This document shows positions 6,845 through 15,021 of a DNA stretch of 16,596 bases, piece by piece. Source of the DNA: an uncultured Collinsella sp. Lineage in GTDB: Bacteria; Actinomycetota; Coriobacteriia; Coriobacteriales; Coriobacteriaceae. The translations under genes and the position numbers were made by a program. Where the stretch lies: assembly GCA_905210085.1 (NCBI GenBank), contig CAJLVJ010000042.1:1-16596 (forward strand), given 5' to 3'. The notes under the pieces were generated by a model, which was not told the DNA's origin, ran no database searches, and saw only the letters and a program-made list of their open reading frames with translations. The number at the start of each line of letters is the position of its first letter. Positions within the stretch are counted from its first letter, which is position 1.

Positions 6845-6913
6845 CCCACACCTGCATTTGGGGACGGGGTAGAAATGGTAGATCCTCTCGTCCTTTGAGA
6901 CTTGGCAAATAAG

Positions 6914-6945
6914 AAGGCCGCCCATTTTTGCGATGGGCGGCCTTT
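6914..6945. terminator. Bidirectional terminator between the Rrf2 regulator and the holin-like gene
   Basis: A perfect 12-bp stem, AAGGCCGCCCAT (6914-6925) with ATGGGCGGCCTT (6933-6944), has a 7-base loop. The plus strand continues TTTGTCTT and the minus strand TTCTTATTT, so both flanks are moderately T-rich. It lies between two convergent genes, 70 bases after one stop codon and 37 before the other. Confidence 0.85.
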
Positions 6946-6981
6946 GTCTTGGGTCGATATGACGGTTCGTATTGAACAGTT

Positions 6982-7347
6982 CTAGCCCTCGGCGATGCTG
7001 TCGAGAATGCTGCGCATGATGGATACCAGGATGCTGCCCATAAAGGCCGATCCAAAGCCGGCAATGGAGATACCCGCGCCCAGCAGATTGACCGACAGAT
7101 AGCTGGCCAGCTCGAGCATGAAGCTGTTGACTACGAGCTGAAAAATACCAAGCGTGATAATAGTGAGCGGCAGCGAGATGACCGTCAGGAACGGCTTGAC
7201 GAGCGAGTCGACGATGTTGAGGAACAGTCCCACGAAGGCAAAGCAGACCCAAGCCTCGGCAAAGCCGAAGGGTTGGATACCGGGGACGAGGAACGTGGCG
7301 ATCGCGATGGCGATCGAGGTGAAGAGCCAGTTAAGCATAAAGCGCAT
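6982..7347 (-). CDS. Phage holin family 4 superfamily small membrane protein
   Basis: The 121-residue, almost wholly hydrophobic protein has about four membrane segments, near residues 5-22, 30-50, 53-80 and 100-118. The pattern FVGLFLNIVDSLVKPFLTVISLPLTIITLGIF matches, over two adjoining stretches, the conserved N-x-x-x-x-(V/I)KP-hydrophobic signature of the PF04020-type family, in which most members are ordinary chromosomal membrane proteins of unknown role rather than phage holins. AAAGGA lies 8 bases before the ATG. No phage genes surround it, and it is flanked by a bidirectional terminator, so it is likely a single-gene unit. The function is unknown; a membrane-stress or envelope role is only a guess. 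Confidence 0.82.
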   Translation of the reverse strand: MRFMLNWLFTSIAIAIATFLVPGIQPFGFAEAWVCFAFVGLFLNIVDSLVKPFLTVISLPLTIITLGIFQLVVNSFMLELASYLSVNLLGAGISIAGFGSAFMGSILVSIMRSILDSIAEG

Positions 7348-7557
7348 GGCGTGAATCCTTTCTTGCGCCGGGGTTGCTGGCGTCGCGTGAAGCGGCTTGC
7401 GGCGGCGACCTGGATGGTTGCGCGGGCACGCCGCGGTGTTTGGGCGCCCATTGTCTCAAATATTCGTGGAGCTTACGTGCGCATATGGTTTCTAAACGGC
7501 GTTCGTCCTGAAAAACGCGCCGCTGGCAGAGAGTCTTGTCGCTTTAGTTTGGTGGTG

Positions 7558-7566
7558 TGCTACACT
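7558..7566 (+). promoter_or_regulatory. Extended -10 promoter of the TrpR-like gene
   Basis: TGCTACACT (7558-7566) is an extended -10 element. A possible -35, TTGTCG (7536-7541), is 19 bases away, which is long, so the TG extension probably matters. The start site would be near 7573, at the base of the first leader hairpin. Confidence 0.45.
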
Positions 7567-7571
7567 GCTAC

Positions 7572-7671
7572 GGGCAAAAGCCACAGGCGTTGCCCTATTG
7601 CATAGAACGGGCGAACGATGCCCGATGTCAGTATCAACTTCGATGCCTTTTGGCGGGTTTGGCGGTGATCG
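7572..7671 (+). promoter_or_regulatory. Structured leader of the TrpR-like gene with alternative hairpins
   Basis: Hairpin one pairs GGGCAA (7572-7577) with TTGCCC (7590-7595), with an inner GCC-ACA-GGC stem-loop (7580-7588). Hairpin two pairs CGGGC (7608-7612) with GCCCG (7620-7624), and the ATG of the short leader frame (7618-7620) sits at its loop edge. The GCCC at 7592-7595 could instead pair with GGGC at 7609-7612, making the two hairpins mutually exclusive. No T-run follows, so any control would act on translation. The ribosome-binding site GGTGATC (7664-7670) overlaps the leader-frame stop codon. Confidence 0.4.
7618..7668 (+). CDS. Possible Trp-containing leader peptide (16 codons)
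   Basis: The frame ATG 7618 to TGA 7666-7668 encodes MPDVSINFDAFWRVWR, with Trp codons 12 and 15 (7651-7653 and 7660-7662) next to the stop. It is in frame with the downstream regulator and ends 3 bases before its ATG, overlapping that gene's ribosome-binding site. A ribosome held at codon 15 would cover the downstream start, while one that terminates could re-initiate. Its own ribosome-binding site is weak (AACGGGCG upstream). Being a chance open frame is a real possibility. Confidence 0.33.
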   Translation: MPDVSINFDAFWRVWR

Positions 7672-7971
7672 ATGAATATCGAGAACATGTTTGACAAGCC
7701 TGATGTCAAGCAGCTGGTCCACGCATTTAGCCTTTTGGACGACGAGAAGGATATCCAAGCGTTTTTGACCGATATCTGCACGCCGCGCGAGATTTGCGAC
7801 CTTTCTCAGCGTTTGCAGGTTGCGCGCTATTTGGACGAGGGCGAGCCTTATGTTGAGGTTCAGGCCCGTACCGGCGCTTCGTCCACCACGGTGAGCCGCG
7901 TTTCAAAGGCGCTGAACGGCGAGTACGGTGGCTACCGCAAGATCCTCATTAAGTTGGAGGATGGCGAGTAG
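7672..7971 (+). CDS. YerC/YecD family TrpR-related transcriptional regulator
   Basis: The 99-residue helical protein is of the TrpR fold. Residues 37-60 (TPREICDLSQRLQVARYLDEG) are the family's signature helix, and residues 61-82 (VEVQARTGASSTTVSRVSKALN) are the helix-turn-helix. It ends with the conserved GYRKIL segment. The family is widespread in Firmicutes and Coriobacteriia, often next to helicase or DNA-repair genes; its ligand and regulon are not established as far as I know. Here it precedes addBA but is separated from it by a clear terminator and about 130 bases, so co-transcription is doubtful. GGTGATC ends one base before ATG 7672, the expected spacing for that 3' part of the anti-SD complement. 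Confidence 0.9.
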   Translation: MNIENMFDKPDVKQLVHAFSLLDDEKDIQAFLTDICTPREICDLSQRLQVARYLDEGEPYVEVQARTGASSTTVSRVSKALNGEYGGYRKILIKLEDGE

Positions 7972-7997
7972 GCCGGCGACAACATTGAATTACGAAG

Positions 7998-8022
7998 AAC
8001 CGTCCCTCCGGGGGCGGTTTTT
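7998..8022 (+). terminator. Rho-independent terminator of the TrpR-like gene
   Basis: The stem AACCGTCCC (7998-8006) pairs with GGGGCGGTT (8011-8019, one G-U pair) around a TCCG tetraloop, ending in TTTTT (8018-8022). It lies 26 bases after the stop codon. Confidence 0.9.
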
Positions 8023-8155
8023 ATATGCCCGCAATCGGCTGGTTCGTTGGGGCCAAGTTGCTTTGTACCAAAAGATGGAGCTGCGGTGGCAATGTGTCCG
8101 CTTGGGCGGGTAGGATGGATGCATTGATTATTGCGAGCAGTTTGAGCGGAGGACC

Positions 8156-11100
8156 ATGCCTGTTCGAATCTATACCACCATTGCCGGCACGGATTTGAGC
8201 GATGCCGAGTCGGCACTGCTTGCCGACCTTATTGCCCGCCGCGGGCGTGCCGTGCTGCTGGCACCAACGTTCGCCGAGCTCGACCTGTGCCGTCATGATG
8301 CGGCGGAAGCCGGGGCTTCGCTGGGTATCGACTACAAGACACCTTCGTCATGGCTTCGCTCGCTTTGGGAGCTTTTGGGCGACGGGCGCGATTTCGTCGA
8401 CAACCTGCAACGCCAGATGCTGTTTTCGGATATGATTGCCCGCCGCGACGATGCCGACCTGCAGCCGCTTTCGCGTAGCCAGGGCACGGTGCGCATGCTC
8501 GCGCGCATGGCTCGCGATGTGCTTCCGGGTGTGGCGGGGACAGGTGCCGAGCGTTGCTGCGACAACGTTTGCAAGCCCAAGCCCAAAAGCGACGCCGAGG
8601 CTCGCGTGTTTGAACTTTTGTGCGCCTATGCGTGCGGCTTGGACCGTCGAGATATGGTCGAGCCCTGCGAGGCAGCTGACATTATGGCCGGCGCTTTGAC
8701 CGACAGCCTGCCGGCGTGCGCCCGCGCCGTTTGCGTGCGCGGCGTCACGTCATTTACGTATAGCCTGCTCGAGCTGCTGTCCGCCGTGGCAAACAACGGG
8801 GGAGAGGTTGTCGTGCTGCTCGCCCGCGAGCAAGCGGCGATGCGTGAGGAGCTGGCCACGGCCCTTGATACCCGCGGTGTGCTGTTTGAGGTTGCACCGC
8901 TGGACGAGGATGCTGGCGCTCCCGCGACTGCTCCAAAGTCCGTCGCACGTCCTGCCTTTGTGGAAGTCGCCGGCCCCCATGCTCGTGCCCGTGTCTATGC
9001 GGACGTCATCGATAAGATGGTGAAAGCGCACAAGGAGTCCAAGGTCAACGATGCCGCCTCCGCGCCCGCCGATCCCGTGCGCGTGCTCGTTGTTTCTGCC
9101 CGGGCACCCCAGCTGTTCGGTGAGCTCGCCGCTCGTTTGGCGGCGCGCCACGTTGCTGCCGAGACGACCGAGTTCACGGCGTTTTCTCAATCCATTGTGG
9201 GCAGGCAGTTCACGGCGCTCGCCAACCTGATCGAGCGTATGAAGGCCGCCGACGAAGGGGCAGCTTCCAAGACTGAGTGGTGGCCCGCTCCGGAGCTTAC
9301 CGACTGGATTTACAGCCCGCTTTCGGGTACTGACGCCGCGAGCGCCCGCGGCTTCGACAAGAACATGCGCCTGTCGCGCAGCAAGACCACTGCGGGCGTC
9401 AAGAGCCTGCTGCAGAGTGTGCAGGGCCAGGTGAGGGGCGCCCGCAAGGCCGCCAACGACGATAACTGGTTTAAGAATGTGCCGTGCGTGGTCTCGGACG
9501 TGTTTCAGGCGCTGTGGCGCGACAAACCCGTGACGGCGCTCAAGGCCATGCTCGCCGTTGCAGAGGCGTTGCCCGATCGCTCGCTGGGCAGCTTGGATGG
9601 CCAGGCCCGTCGCCAGGCGGAGGTAGCCCTGCTGCGCCACGCCATCGACATCCTTATGAACGATGCTCGCGCGCTCGACGTGTCGCAGGCCGCGACCGTG
9701 CCGGTTCTCGACGGCGTTCGAACCAAGGTGGACAAGCGCAGTACCGCCTACGATTACGAGACCTATGAGGTCGATCGCACACCACGAGCACAAGTGCGCT
9801 TCGCGTCGCTTGCCGATGCGTCGGTTCTTCGCCCTGGCAGCTACGATGCCGTGCTGTTTGCCGATGTCGACCTGGACAGCTATCCGCTTTCGCACGAAGA
9901 GGGCCCGCTTGCCACGTTGACAGCCGAGCTGCGCCGCGACGGCGTGTCTTTGGAGCCCGCTGCCCTGCTGCGCGTGCGCTTTGGCCGTGCGATGCAGGCG
10001 GCGAGCGGTCCGGTCGCGCTCGCCCGTGTGACGCACGATCGCCAGGCACGCGAGTGCTACCCGGCAGCCGTATGGACCGAGCTGTGGGCACATGCCGAGG
10101 CCGCTGGCGCTGCCAAGCCCATGCGCGTGGGCGAGGGCGATATCATCGCCGACTTTGATCCCGCGGCAGGTGAAGGCCTCAAGCGCGAGCGCGTGACCTG
10201 TGAAGCCCCTCAGCATCTGAGTGCCGAGGCCGTGCCGTATTTGGTCCTGCGCCGTCGCGATGGCGAGGGTGAGGACGCGCCGCTCGTGCCGCGTCTGACG
10301 TCCGCCTCGCAGATCGAGGCCTATTCGACCTGCCCGCTATGCTGGTTCGTCTCGTACCGCGTGAAGCCCCAGTCGATCGACGCGGGCTTTGGCAACATGG
10401 AAAAGGGCAACTTTGTCCACGACGTGCTGGAGCATCTGCATGCCCGTCTGCCCCAAGAGGGCATGGAGCGCGTGACGCCCGAGAATCTGCCGCGCGCACA
10501 GGAGCTGCTGCACGAGGTCTTTGACGAGACGTTGGCCGAGCACGCCGGCAAGCGCGGCACGGAGGGCCCGCTGGTGCCGCTCTCTGCGGTGGAGGAACGC
10601 CAGGTGGCCGAGATCTTGCCGCAGCTGGAGGGTGTGCTTGCCTACGAGTCCGAGGCACTTGCCCCCTTTGCCCCGCGCTACCTGGAGTTCGCCTTCAACG
10701 AGCTCAAGGTCGAGTATGCCGGTTGGCCGCTTGGCGGGCGCATCGACCGCGTGGACGTGGACGCCGAGAATCGTGCCGTGGTGATCGACTACAAGCATCG
10801 CACGGGCGTTGAGGAGTTTAAGCTCGCCGACCCCACGGTGCGCGACGAGGAATCGGGCACGGCGCCCATCGACGATCCGCGCTGGTTGCCACCACATACC
10901 CAAACGCTCATCTACGCCCAGGCCATGCGCCGGGCGCTGGATTTGGACACCCGCGCGGCGCTCTACTTTTCGACCAAGGGCGGCAAGCCGGCGTTGCGCG
11001 GTGCCGCGAGCGCCGAGCTGCTCGAGGAAGAGCGCGGCGACGGTCGCATCCCGGGCCTTAAGAAAGGTTTCCCCGGCGAGGGTGGCAGCATGGACTTCGA

Positions 11101-11254
11101 CGCCCTGCTCGATCGCGTTGAGGCCGGCATCGCCGAGCGCCTGCGCGAGCTCGAGGCAGGCAACGTTGCCGCCGTCGACCCGACGTCGGCTCAGGCCGCG
11201 CATGCGTGCTGCTCGTATAACCACGAAGGAACGTTTGTAAGGAGGGACGTGTAG
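8156..11254 (+). CDS. addB: AddB/RexB-type helicase-nuclease subunit with C-terminal PD-(D/E)XK nuclease
   Basis: Partner of AddA in the double-strand-break resection complex (AddAB/RexAB), a functional replacement of RecBCD. The 1032-residue protein is near the family length (1166 in B. subtilis). The nuclease domain begins around C726 (STCPLCWF) and continues GNFVHDVLEHLH. Catalytic residues are D864 (GGRIDRVD) and D878-Y-K880 (VIDYKHR), then a QTLIYAQ segment. The N-terminus has no GxxGxGKT Walker A, as in RexB-like subunits. The C-terminal Fe-S pattern is degenerate: C1019-SY-N1022-(5)-V1028-RRD, where the family has C-xY-C-(5)-C-R. GGAGGA (8148-8153) lies only 2 bases before ATG 8156, an unusually short spacing. 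The likely promoter is within 8023-8140, but no strong match was seen. addA follows with a 3-base gap. Confidence 0.82.
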   Translation: MPVRIYTTIAGTDLSDAESALLADLIARRGRAVLLAPTFAELDLCRHDAAEAGASLGIDYKTPSSWLRSLWELLGDGRDFVDNLQRQMLFSDMIARRDDADLQPLSRSQGTVRMLARMARDVLPGVAGTGAERCCDNVCKPKPKSDAEARVFELLCAYACGLDRRDMVEPCEAADIMAGALTDSLPACARAVCVRGVTSFTYSLLELLSAVANNGGEVVVLLAREQAAMREELATALDTRGVLFEVAPLDEDAGAPATAPKSVARPAFVEVAGPHARARVYADVIDKMVKAHKESKVNDAASAPADPVRVLVVSARAPQLFGELAARLAARHVAAETTEFTAFSQSIVGRQFTALANLIERMKAADEGAASKTEWWPAPELTDWIYSPLSGTDAASARGFDKNMRLSRSKTTAGVKSLLQSVQGQVRGARKAANDDNWFKNVPCVVSDVFQALWRDKPVTALKAMLAVAEALPDRSLGSLDGQARRQAEVALLRHAIDILMNDARALDVSQAATVPVLDGVRTKVDKRSTAYDYETYEVDRTPRAQVRFASLADASVLRPGSYDAVLFADVDLDSYPLSHEEGPLATLTAELRRDGVSLEPAALLRVRFGRAMQAASGPVALARVTHDRQARECYPAAVWTELWAHAEAAGAAKPMRVGEGDIIADFDPAAGEGLKRERVTCEAPQHLSAEAVPYLVLRRRDGEGEDAPLVPRLTSASQIEAYSTCPLCWFVSYRVKPQSIDAGFGNMEKGNFVHDVLEHLHARLPQEGMERVTPENLPRAQELLHEVFDETLAEHAGKRGTEGPLVPLSAVEERQVAEILPQLEGVLAYESEALAPFAPRYLEFAFNELKVEYAGWPLGGRIDRVDVDAENRAVVIDYKHRTGVEEFKLADPTVRDEESGTAPIDDPRWLPPHTQTLIYAQAMRRALDLDTRAALYFSTKGGKPALRGAASAELLEEERGDGRIPGLKKGFPGEGGSMDFDALLDRVEAGIAERLRELEAGNVAAVDPTSAQAAHACCSYNHEGTFVRRDV

Positions 11255-11257
11255 ACC

Positions 11258-14200
11258 ATGGATCTTTCGACTTTGATGCCGCAACAGCTGCAGATTGTCA
11301 AAACGCTCGACCGTCCGCTGTTTGTCTCGGCGGGCGCCGGTTCGGGCAAGACCTTTACCCTCACACGTCGCATCGTCTACGCGCTCTCGCCTGAATCCGG
11401 TCCGTTCGTTGAACATCTTGACCAGGTGCTCGCCATTACCTTTACCAAAGATGCCGCGGCCGAGATCCGTGACCGCGTGCGCCGTGCGCTTATCGACGAG
11501 GGCATGGACGAGGAAGCACTGACCGTCGACGACGCGTGGATTTCGACTATTCACGGCATGTGCTCGCGTATCCTGCGCGCGCACGCGCTGGAGCTGGGCA
11601 TCGACCCCGAGTTCACGGTGCTCACCGATACCGACGAGCTCATGGACCAGGCTGTTGAGCATGTGCTGGGTCGCGCGACGGCACCCGATGCCGCCCCCGA
11701 GCTCGCGGCATCGCTCAAGGCCCTCTATGCCTGGTATCCCATGGCGGGCGAGGGCGGTTCCTTTGGCGGCGGTACGACCATCAAGGGTCTGGTGCGCGAC
11801 CTGCTGGAGCTGTCGAGCCAGTTGCCGGACGGTATGGACGACGTGCGCGTGGCGCGCGGCCAGGCCGATACCTCGGCACTCGCCGATGCCTATCGCGCGG
11901 CGCTGGGCGCAAGCAAGGCCGCGACCGAGAAGGCGCAGGTGGCGCTCGATGCCATCGACGCGTTCGAGGCGAGCGGCAAGACCATGGTCGATGCGGCGCG
12001 ACTCATGATGTCGTGCACCATGCCGCGCGCGAGCAAGGCATTCCCCAAGGAACAGGTCGAGCTGCTCAAGGCCGAGGCCGCCGATGCGTTTATCAATATC
12101 GTGCTTGCCTGCGGTGGCCCGGCGCTCGATGCGCTGGTGGGTCTGGCCCGTTCCGTCGAGGCCGAGTACCGCGCGCTGAAGGCTGCCCAGTCTGCCCTCG
12201 ACAACAACGACCTGCTGCGCATGGCCTACGAGGCCCTGCGCGACTACCCGGCCATCCGAGCGGCATACGAGGGCCGCTTTAAGATGGTCATGATCGACGA
12301 GTTCCAGGATACCGACCAGATGCAGGTCGATCTGATACGCTACCTGACGGGTGCGGGGGAGCGCGCGCTGTGCACCGTGGGCGATGCACAGCAGTCCATC
12401 TATCGCTTCCGTGGCGCCGAGGTCGAGGTGTTTCGCCGCCAGGAGCGCAAGGTGGGCTCCTCTGCTGCGCCCGAGACGGCTGTCGCATCCGATGCCCCCG
12501 CTGGCGAGCTCGTCAAACTCGTGCGCAACTTCCGCAGCCACGACGAGGTGCTGCGTTACGTGGCACGCGTCTTCGACGGCGATGACGGCGGCCTGATGCA
12601 GGGTTTTTTGGATCTTGAGGCGAGCGACGGCCGCAAGGACACGCTGGTGGCAGACGCTTCGCGTCGCCAGGCCCTCTTTGTTGCCGGCGGCAGTACGCAG
12701 GAGCGCACGCTGGCAAAGGCCCGTGCGATCGCCGAGCGTTTCCATGCGCTCGTCAAAGCGGGGCAGCCCCAGGGCAGCATGGTCCTGCTGCTGGGCCGCA
12801 TGACCAACGCAGACGTCTACGCACAGGCCTTCCGTGACCAGGGGCTCGACTGCGTCATCGCGGGCGGCTCGGTCTTTGCGCAGGCTGCCGAGGTGCAGAC
12901 GGTGCGCGCCCTGGTCTGCGCGCTCGCCAACCCGGCCGATACGGCGCAGGGCCTTATGCCGCTGCTCGCCTCGCCGATGTTTGCACTCGGCGCCCAGGAG
13001 TTTTTGGCGCTGGCGACCAAGCTCGATAGCGAGACGGGGGAGACCTCGCGCCGCAACATCGATGCGGGCATCATGAGCGATTCCGATGTGCCGGGCCTGC
13101 AAGACCTGCCGCTCGTGACGCGCGCCCGCGAGGTGTTGCGCTATGCGCTTCGTCGTGTGGGTCGCGATTCGTTCGCCGCCATCGCGCGCGACGTGGTCAA
13201 CGCCTCCGGCTGGTTTGTGCGTCTGGCGCAGCGTGGTCCCGAGGGCAAGGCCGTTGCCGCCAACGTGCTCAAGGCGCTCGACGCCGTGGCCGAGGCGGAG
13301 GCCGAGTTCGGAAACTCGCCGCGTTCCATCGCGCTGGCCTTCGACCGTTTCTTGGCGGGCAAGGAGGCCCCGGGTGCCCTCAACGAGGAGGGCGACGGCG
13401 CGGTGCGCATCATGACGGTGCACGCCTCCAAGGGTCTGGAATATCCGGTCGTGGCGGTCGCCGAGTGCTTTGGCGTGCGCAAATCGTCCGGTGTGGCTCA
13501 GATGGGGCGCGTCGAGGGCGGAGCACAGGTCGTGGCGCTGCCGGCACGCTTCGACGGCGTTAAGCTCGCGGACGGCACGTTCGTAAAGGGCGATGACGTC
13601 AAAAAGCAGTTTGAGCATGCGTTTAAGGGCAAGGGCACGTCGTTATGGTTGCCGCCGGAGCTCATGGAGGATGTCTGCGCGACGGGTTCTCCCGCCGAGG
13701 CATTTGCTCGCCTGCGCAATGACGACCTGCAGCTCTCGCTCGAGGAGCGGGCCCGCTTGCTCTATGTCGCCATGACGCGTGCGCGTGAGCTGGTCATTCT
13801 GGCGATGGATGCCGGCGTGAGTCGTGGCAAGGTGACGGCGCCGACCTTCGACGTCGAGACCGATCTGACCTATGACGTGCTGCGCCGTATTTTGCCGACC
13901 GACGCTCTGGACATGCCGCAGCTCGATAGTGACCGTTTGACGTTCGACAACTCCAAGCCGGGCGACTACGAGCTCATCTCGCTGGCGGACTTTACGTTTG
14001 GCGAGCAGGCGTTTGAGGCCAACGCTTCACTGGATGCCGAGGGCAGGCTTGTCCGCGGCGATGCGGAGCCGGAGGGTGCCGGTACAGATGCCCGCGCCGC
14101 TGTTCCCGGCCCTGCCGACCCCGAGCCCGATGCGTTTGAGCTCGTGTATCCCCAGGCGGTGGGCGTGCGCATGGGTATCTGTCCGTATCCGGCGCGCGAT

Positions 14201-14890
14201 TCGTACAGCTACTCGTCAATTGCCGCGGCGCTGCATGCCGAGTCCGAGGACCGTGCCGCCGAGGCACACGTGCCCATGGACGAGGCCGGCGATGATGCGG
14301 AGTCGGATGGTTCCGAGATGGCCGATGCAGACGTGGCCGCCGTTGAGCCTACCGGCAGCCCCATGGCGCTGGGCTCGGCCTTCCACGCTGCCTGCCAGTG
14401 GCTCATCGAGATGGGTGCCGATGCGCTGCCCGCCGCGCGCGCCGATGCGCTGGCGCGCCTGTGGCGCCTGACGCCGGAGCAGCGCGAACGCTTCGACGTT
14501 GCCCTGGACCGCTGGCTCAAGTCGGCTGTTCGTGCCGACCTGCTCGCGTGGCCGTGTGTTCGCGCCGAGGTGCCGTTCTTTTCGCTGGGCTGCGAGGACG
14601 AGGACATCGCTCGCTACGGTGCATATGCCGAGGGCGCCATCGACGCTTTGGCGACGAACCCGGCCGATCCGTCGCGCGCACTGGTCATCGACTACAAGAC
14701 GGGCGGCACGCCGGACGAGACGCCGGAACAGCTGCAGGAGAAGCACGCCCTGCAGGCGCGCGTCTACGCTGATGTTCTGCACAAGGCGGGCTTTGAGGCC
14801 GTGACCGTCAAGTTCGTCCGCGTGGAACAGGCGAATCCAGCCATCTTCGTCGAACCCGCCGAACCTCAGGTAGTCACCTACAATCTCTAG
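11258..14890 (+). CDS. addA: AddA: UvrD-type helicase with C-terminal nuclease
   Basis: Superfamily 1A 3'-5' helicase and nuclease subunit of the AddAB recombination complex; it unwinds DNA from breaks and cuts to leave a 3' tail for RecA. The 1210-residue length fits. Motifs in order: Walker A AGAGSGKT (25-32), Ia TFTKDAAAEIRDR, Ic IHGMCSRILRAHA, II D347-E348-FQD, III GDAQQSIYRFRG (375-386), IV LVRNFRSHDE, V TVHASKGLEYP (720-730) and VI LLYVAMTRAREL (834-845). The nuclease domain holds D1129 (GAIDAL) and D1145-Y-K1147 (VIDYKTGG), followed by QARVYADVL. An acidic, Ala/Pro-rich linker at about 925-960 and another near 1010-1035 vary in such proteins. AAGGAGGG (11239-11246) lies 11 bases before ATG 11258, inside the end of addB, so the two are translated from one mRNA. 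Confidence 0.93.
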   Translation: MDLSTLMPQQLQIVKTLDRPLFVSAGAGSGKTFTLTRRIVYALSPESGPFVEHLDQVLAITFTKDAAAEIRDRVRRALIDEGMDEEALTVDDAWISTIHGMCSRILRAHALELGIDPEFTVLTDTDELMDQAVEHVLGRATAPDAAPELAASLKALYAWYPMAGEGGSFGGGTTIKGLVRDLLELSSQLPDGMDDVRVARGQADTSALADAYRAALGASKAATEKAQVALDAIDAFEASGKTMVDAARLMMSCTMPRASKAFPKEQVELLKAEAADAFINIVLACGGPALDALVGLARSVEAEYRALKAAQSALDNNDLLRMAYEALRDYPAIRAAYEGRFKMVMIDEFQDTDQMQVDLIRYLTGAGERALCTVGDAQQSIYRFRGAEVEVFRRQERKVGSSAAPETAVASDAPAGELVKLVRNFRSHDEVLRYVARVFDGDDGGLMQGFLDLEASDGRKDTLVADASRRQALFVAGGSTQERTLAKARAIAERFHALVKAGQPQGSMVLLLGRMTNADVYAQAFRDQGLDCVIAGGSVFAQAAEVQTVRALVCALANPADTAQGLMPLLASPMFALGAQEFLALATKLDSETGETSRRNIDAGIMSDSDVPGLQDLPLVTRAREVLRYALRRVGRDSFAAIARDVVNASGWFVRLAQRGPEGKAVAANVLKALDAVAEAEAEFGNSPRSIALAFDRFLAGKEAPGALNEEGDGAVRIMTVHASKGLEYPVVAVAECFGVRKSSGVAQMGRVEGGAQVVALPARFDGVKLADGTFVKGDDVKKQFEHAFKGKGTSLWLPPELMEDVCATGSPAEAFARLRNDDLQLSLEERARLLYVAMTRARELVILAMDAGVSRGKVTAPTFDVETDLTYDVLRRILPTDALDMPQLDSDRLTFDNSKPGDYELISLADFTFGEQAFEANASLDAEGRLVRGDAEPEGAGTDARAAVPGPADPEPDAFELVYPQAVGVRMGICPYPARDSYSYSSIAAALHAESEDRAAEAHVPMDEAGDDAESDGSEMADADVAAVEPTGSPMALGSAFHAACQWLIEMGADALPAARADALARLWRLTPEQRERFDVALDRWLKSAVRADLLAWPCVRAEVPFFSLGCEDEDIARYGAYAEGAIDALATNPADPSRALVIDYKTGGTPDETPEQLQEKHALQARVYADVLHKAGFEAVTVKFVRVEQANPAIFVEPAEPQVVTYNL

Positions 14891-14902
14891 CCCTCAGATA
14901 AC

Positions 14903-14965
14903 TTGCGGTGGAATAGTTCCTGTATTGCGGCCCAGGTGGCCCAAGTGGGAACTATTCCACCGCAA
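14903..14965. repeat. 18-bp perfect inverted repeat between addA and dnaE
   Basis: TTGCGGTGGAATAGTTCC (14903-14920) and its exact complement (14948-14965) flank a 27-base spacer that itself contains a GGCC (14929-14932) and GGCC (14938-14941) stem. As RNA the stem could extend by three G-U pairs. It starts 13 bases after the addA stop. No T-run follows either strand's arm, so it is not a standard intrinsic terminator. A REP-like dispersed repeat, a transcript-end stabiliser or a protein-binding site are the options. Confidence 0.75.
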
Positions 14966-15021
14966 CTGCAAGAGGAGCCGTGTGGGTTTGGCTAGGTTCG
15001 GGTGCTGTCCGTGCCGTGGGG

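Larger units (their letters stand above)
7348..7671. other. Divergent intergenic region between the holin-like and TrpR-like genes
   Basis: These 324 bases contain no gene of ordinary size. The left part (7348-7535) is featureless GC-rich sequence with an AT-richer patch around 7455-7500, probably holding the minus-strand promoter, which I could not define. The right part carries the plus-strand promoter, leader hairpins and short open frame described separately. Confidence 0.5.

Noticed and set aside
6982..7347. Prophage remnant suggested by the phage-holin family name
   Set aside because: No lysin, structural, integrase or att-like sequence is nearby. Members of this membrane family are mostly chromosomal housekeeping-type proteins.
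8750..10216. Minus-strand open frame of 488 codons
   Set aside because: A shadow of addB with no ribosome-binding site or recognisable motif.
10337..13618. Minus-strand open frame of 1093 codons
   Set aside because: It lies antisense to both addB and addA and crosses their junction. Composition is dominated by His, Arg, Ala, Gly and Leu with no family resemblance; it arises from the strong GC third-position bias of the real genes.
14903..14965. Intrinsic terminator for addBA
   Set aside because: The stem is long and perfect, but neither flank has a T-run, unlike the five clear terminators in the window; kept as an unexplained inverted repeat.
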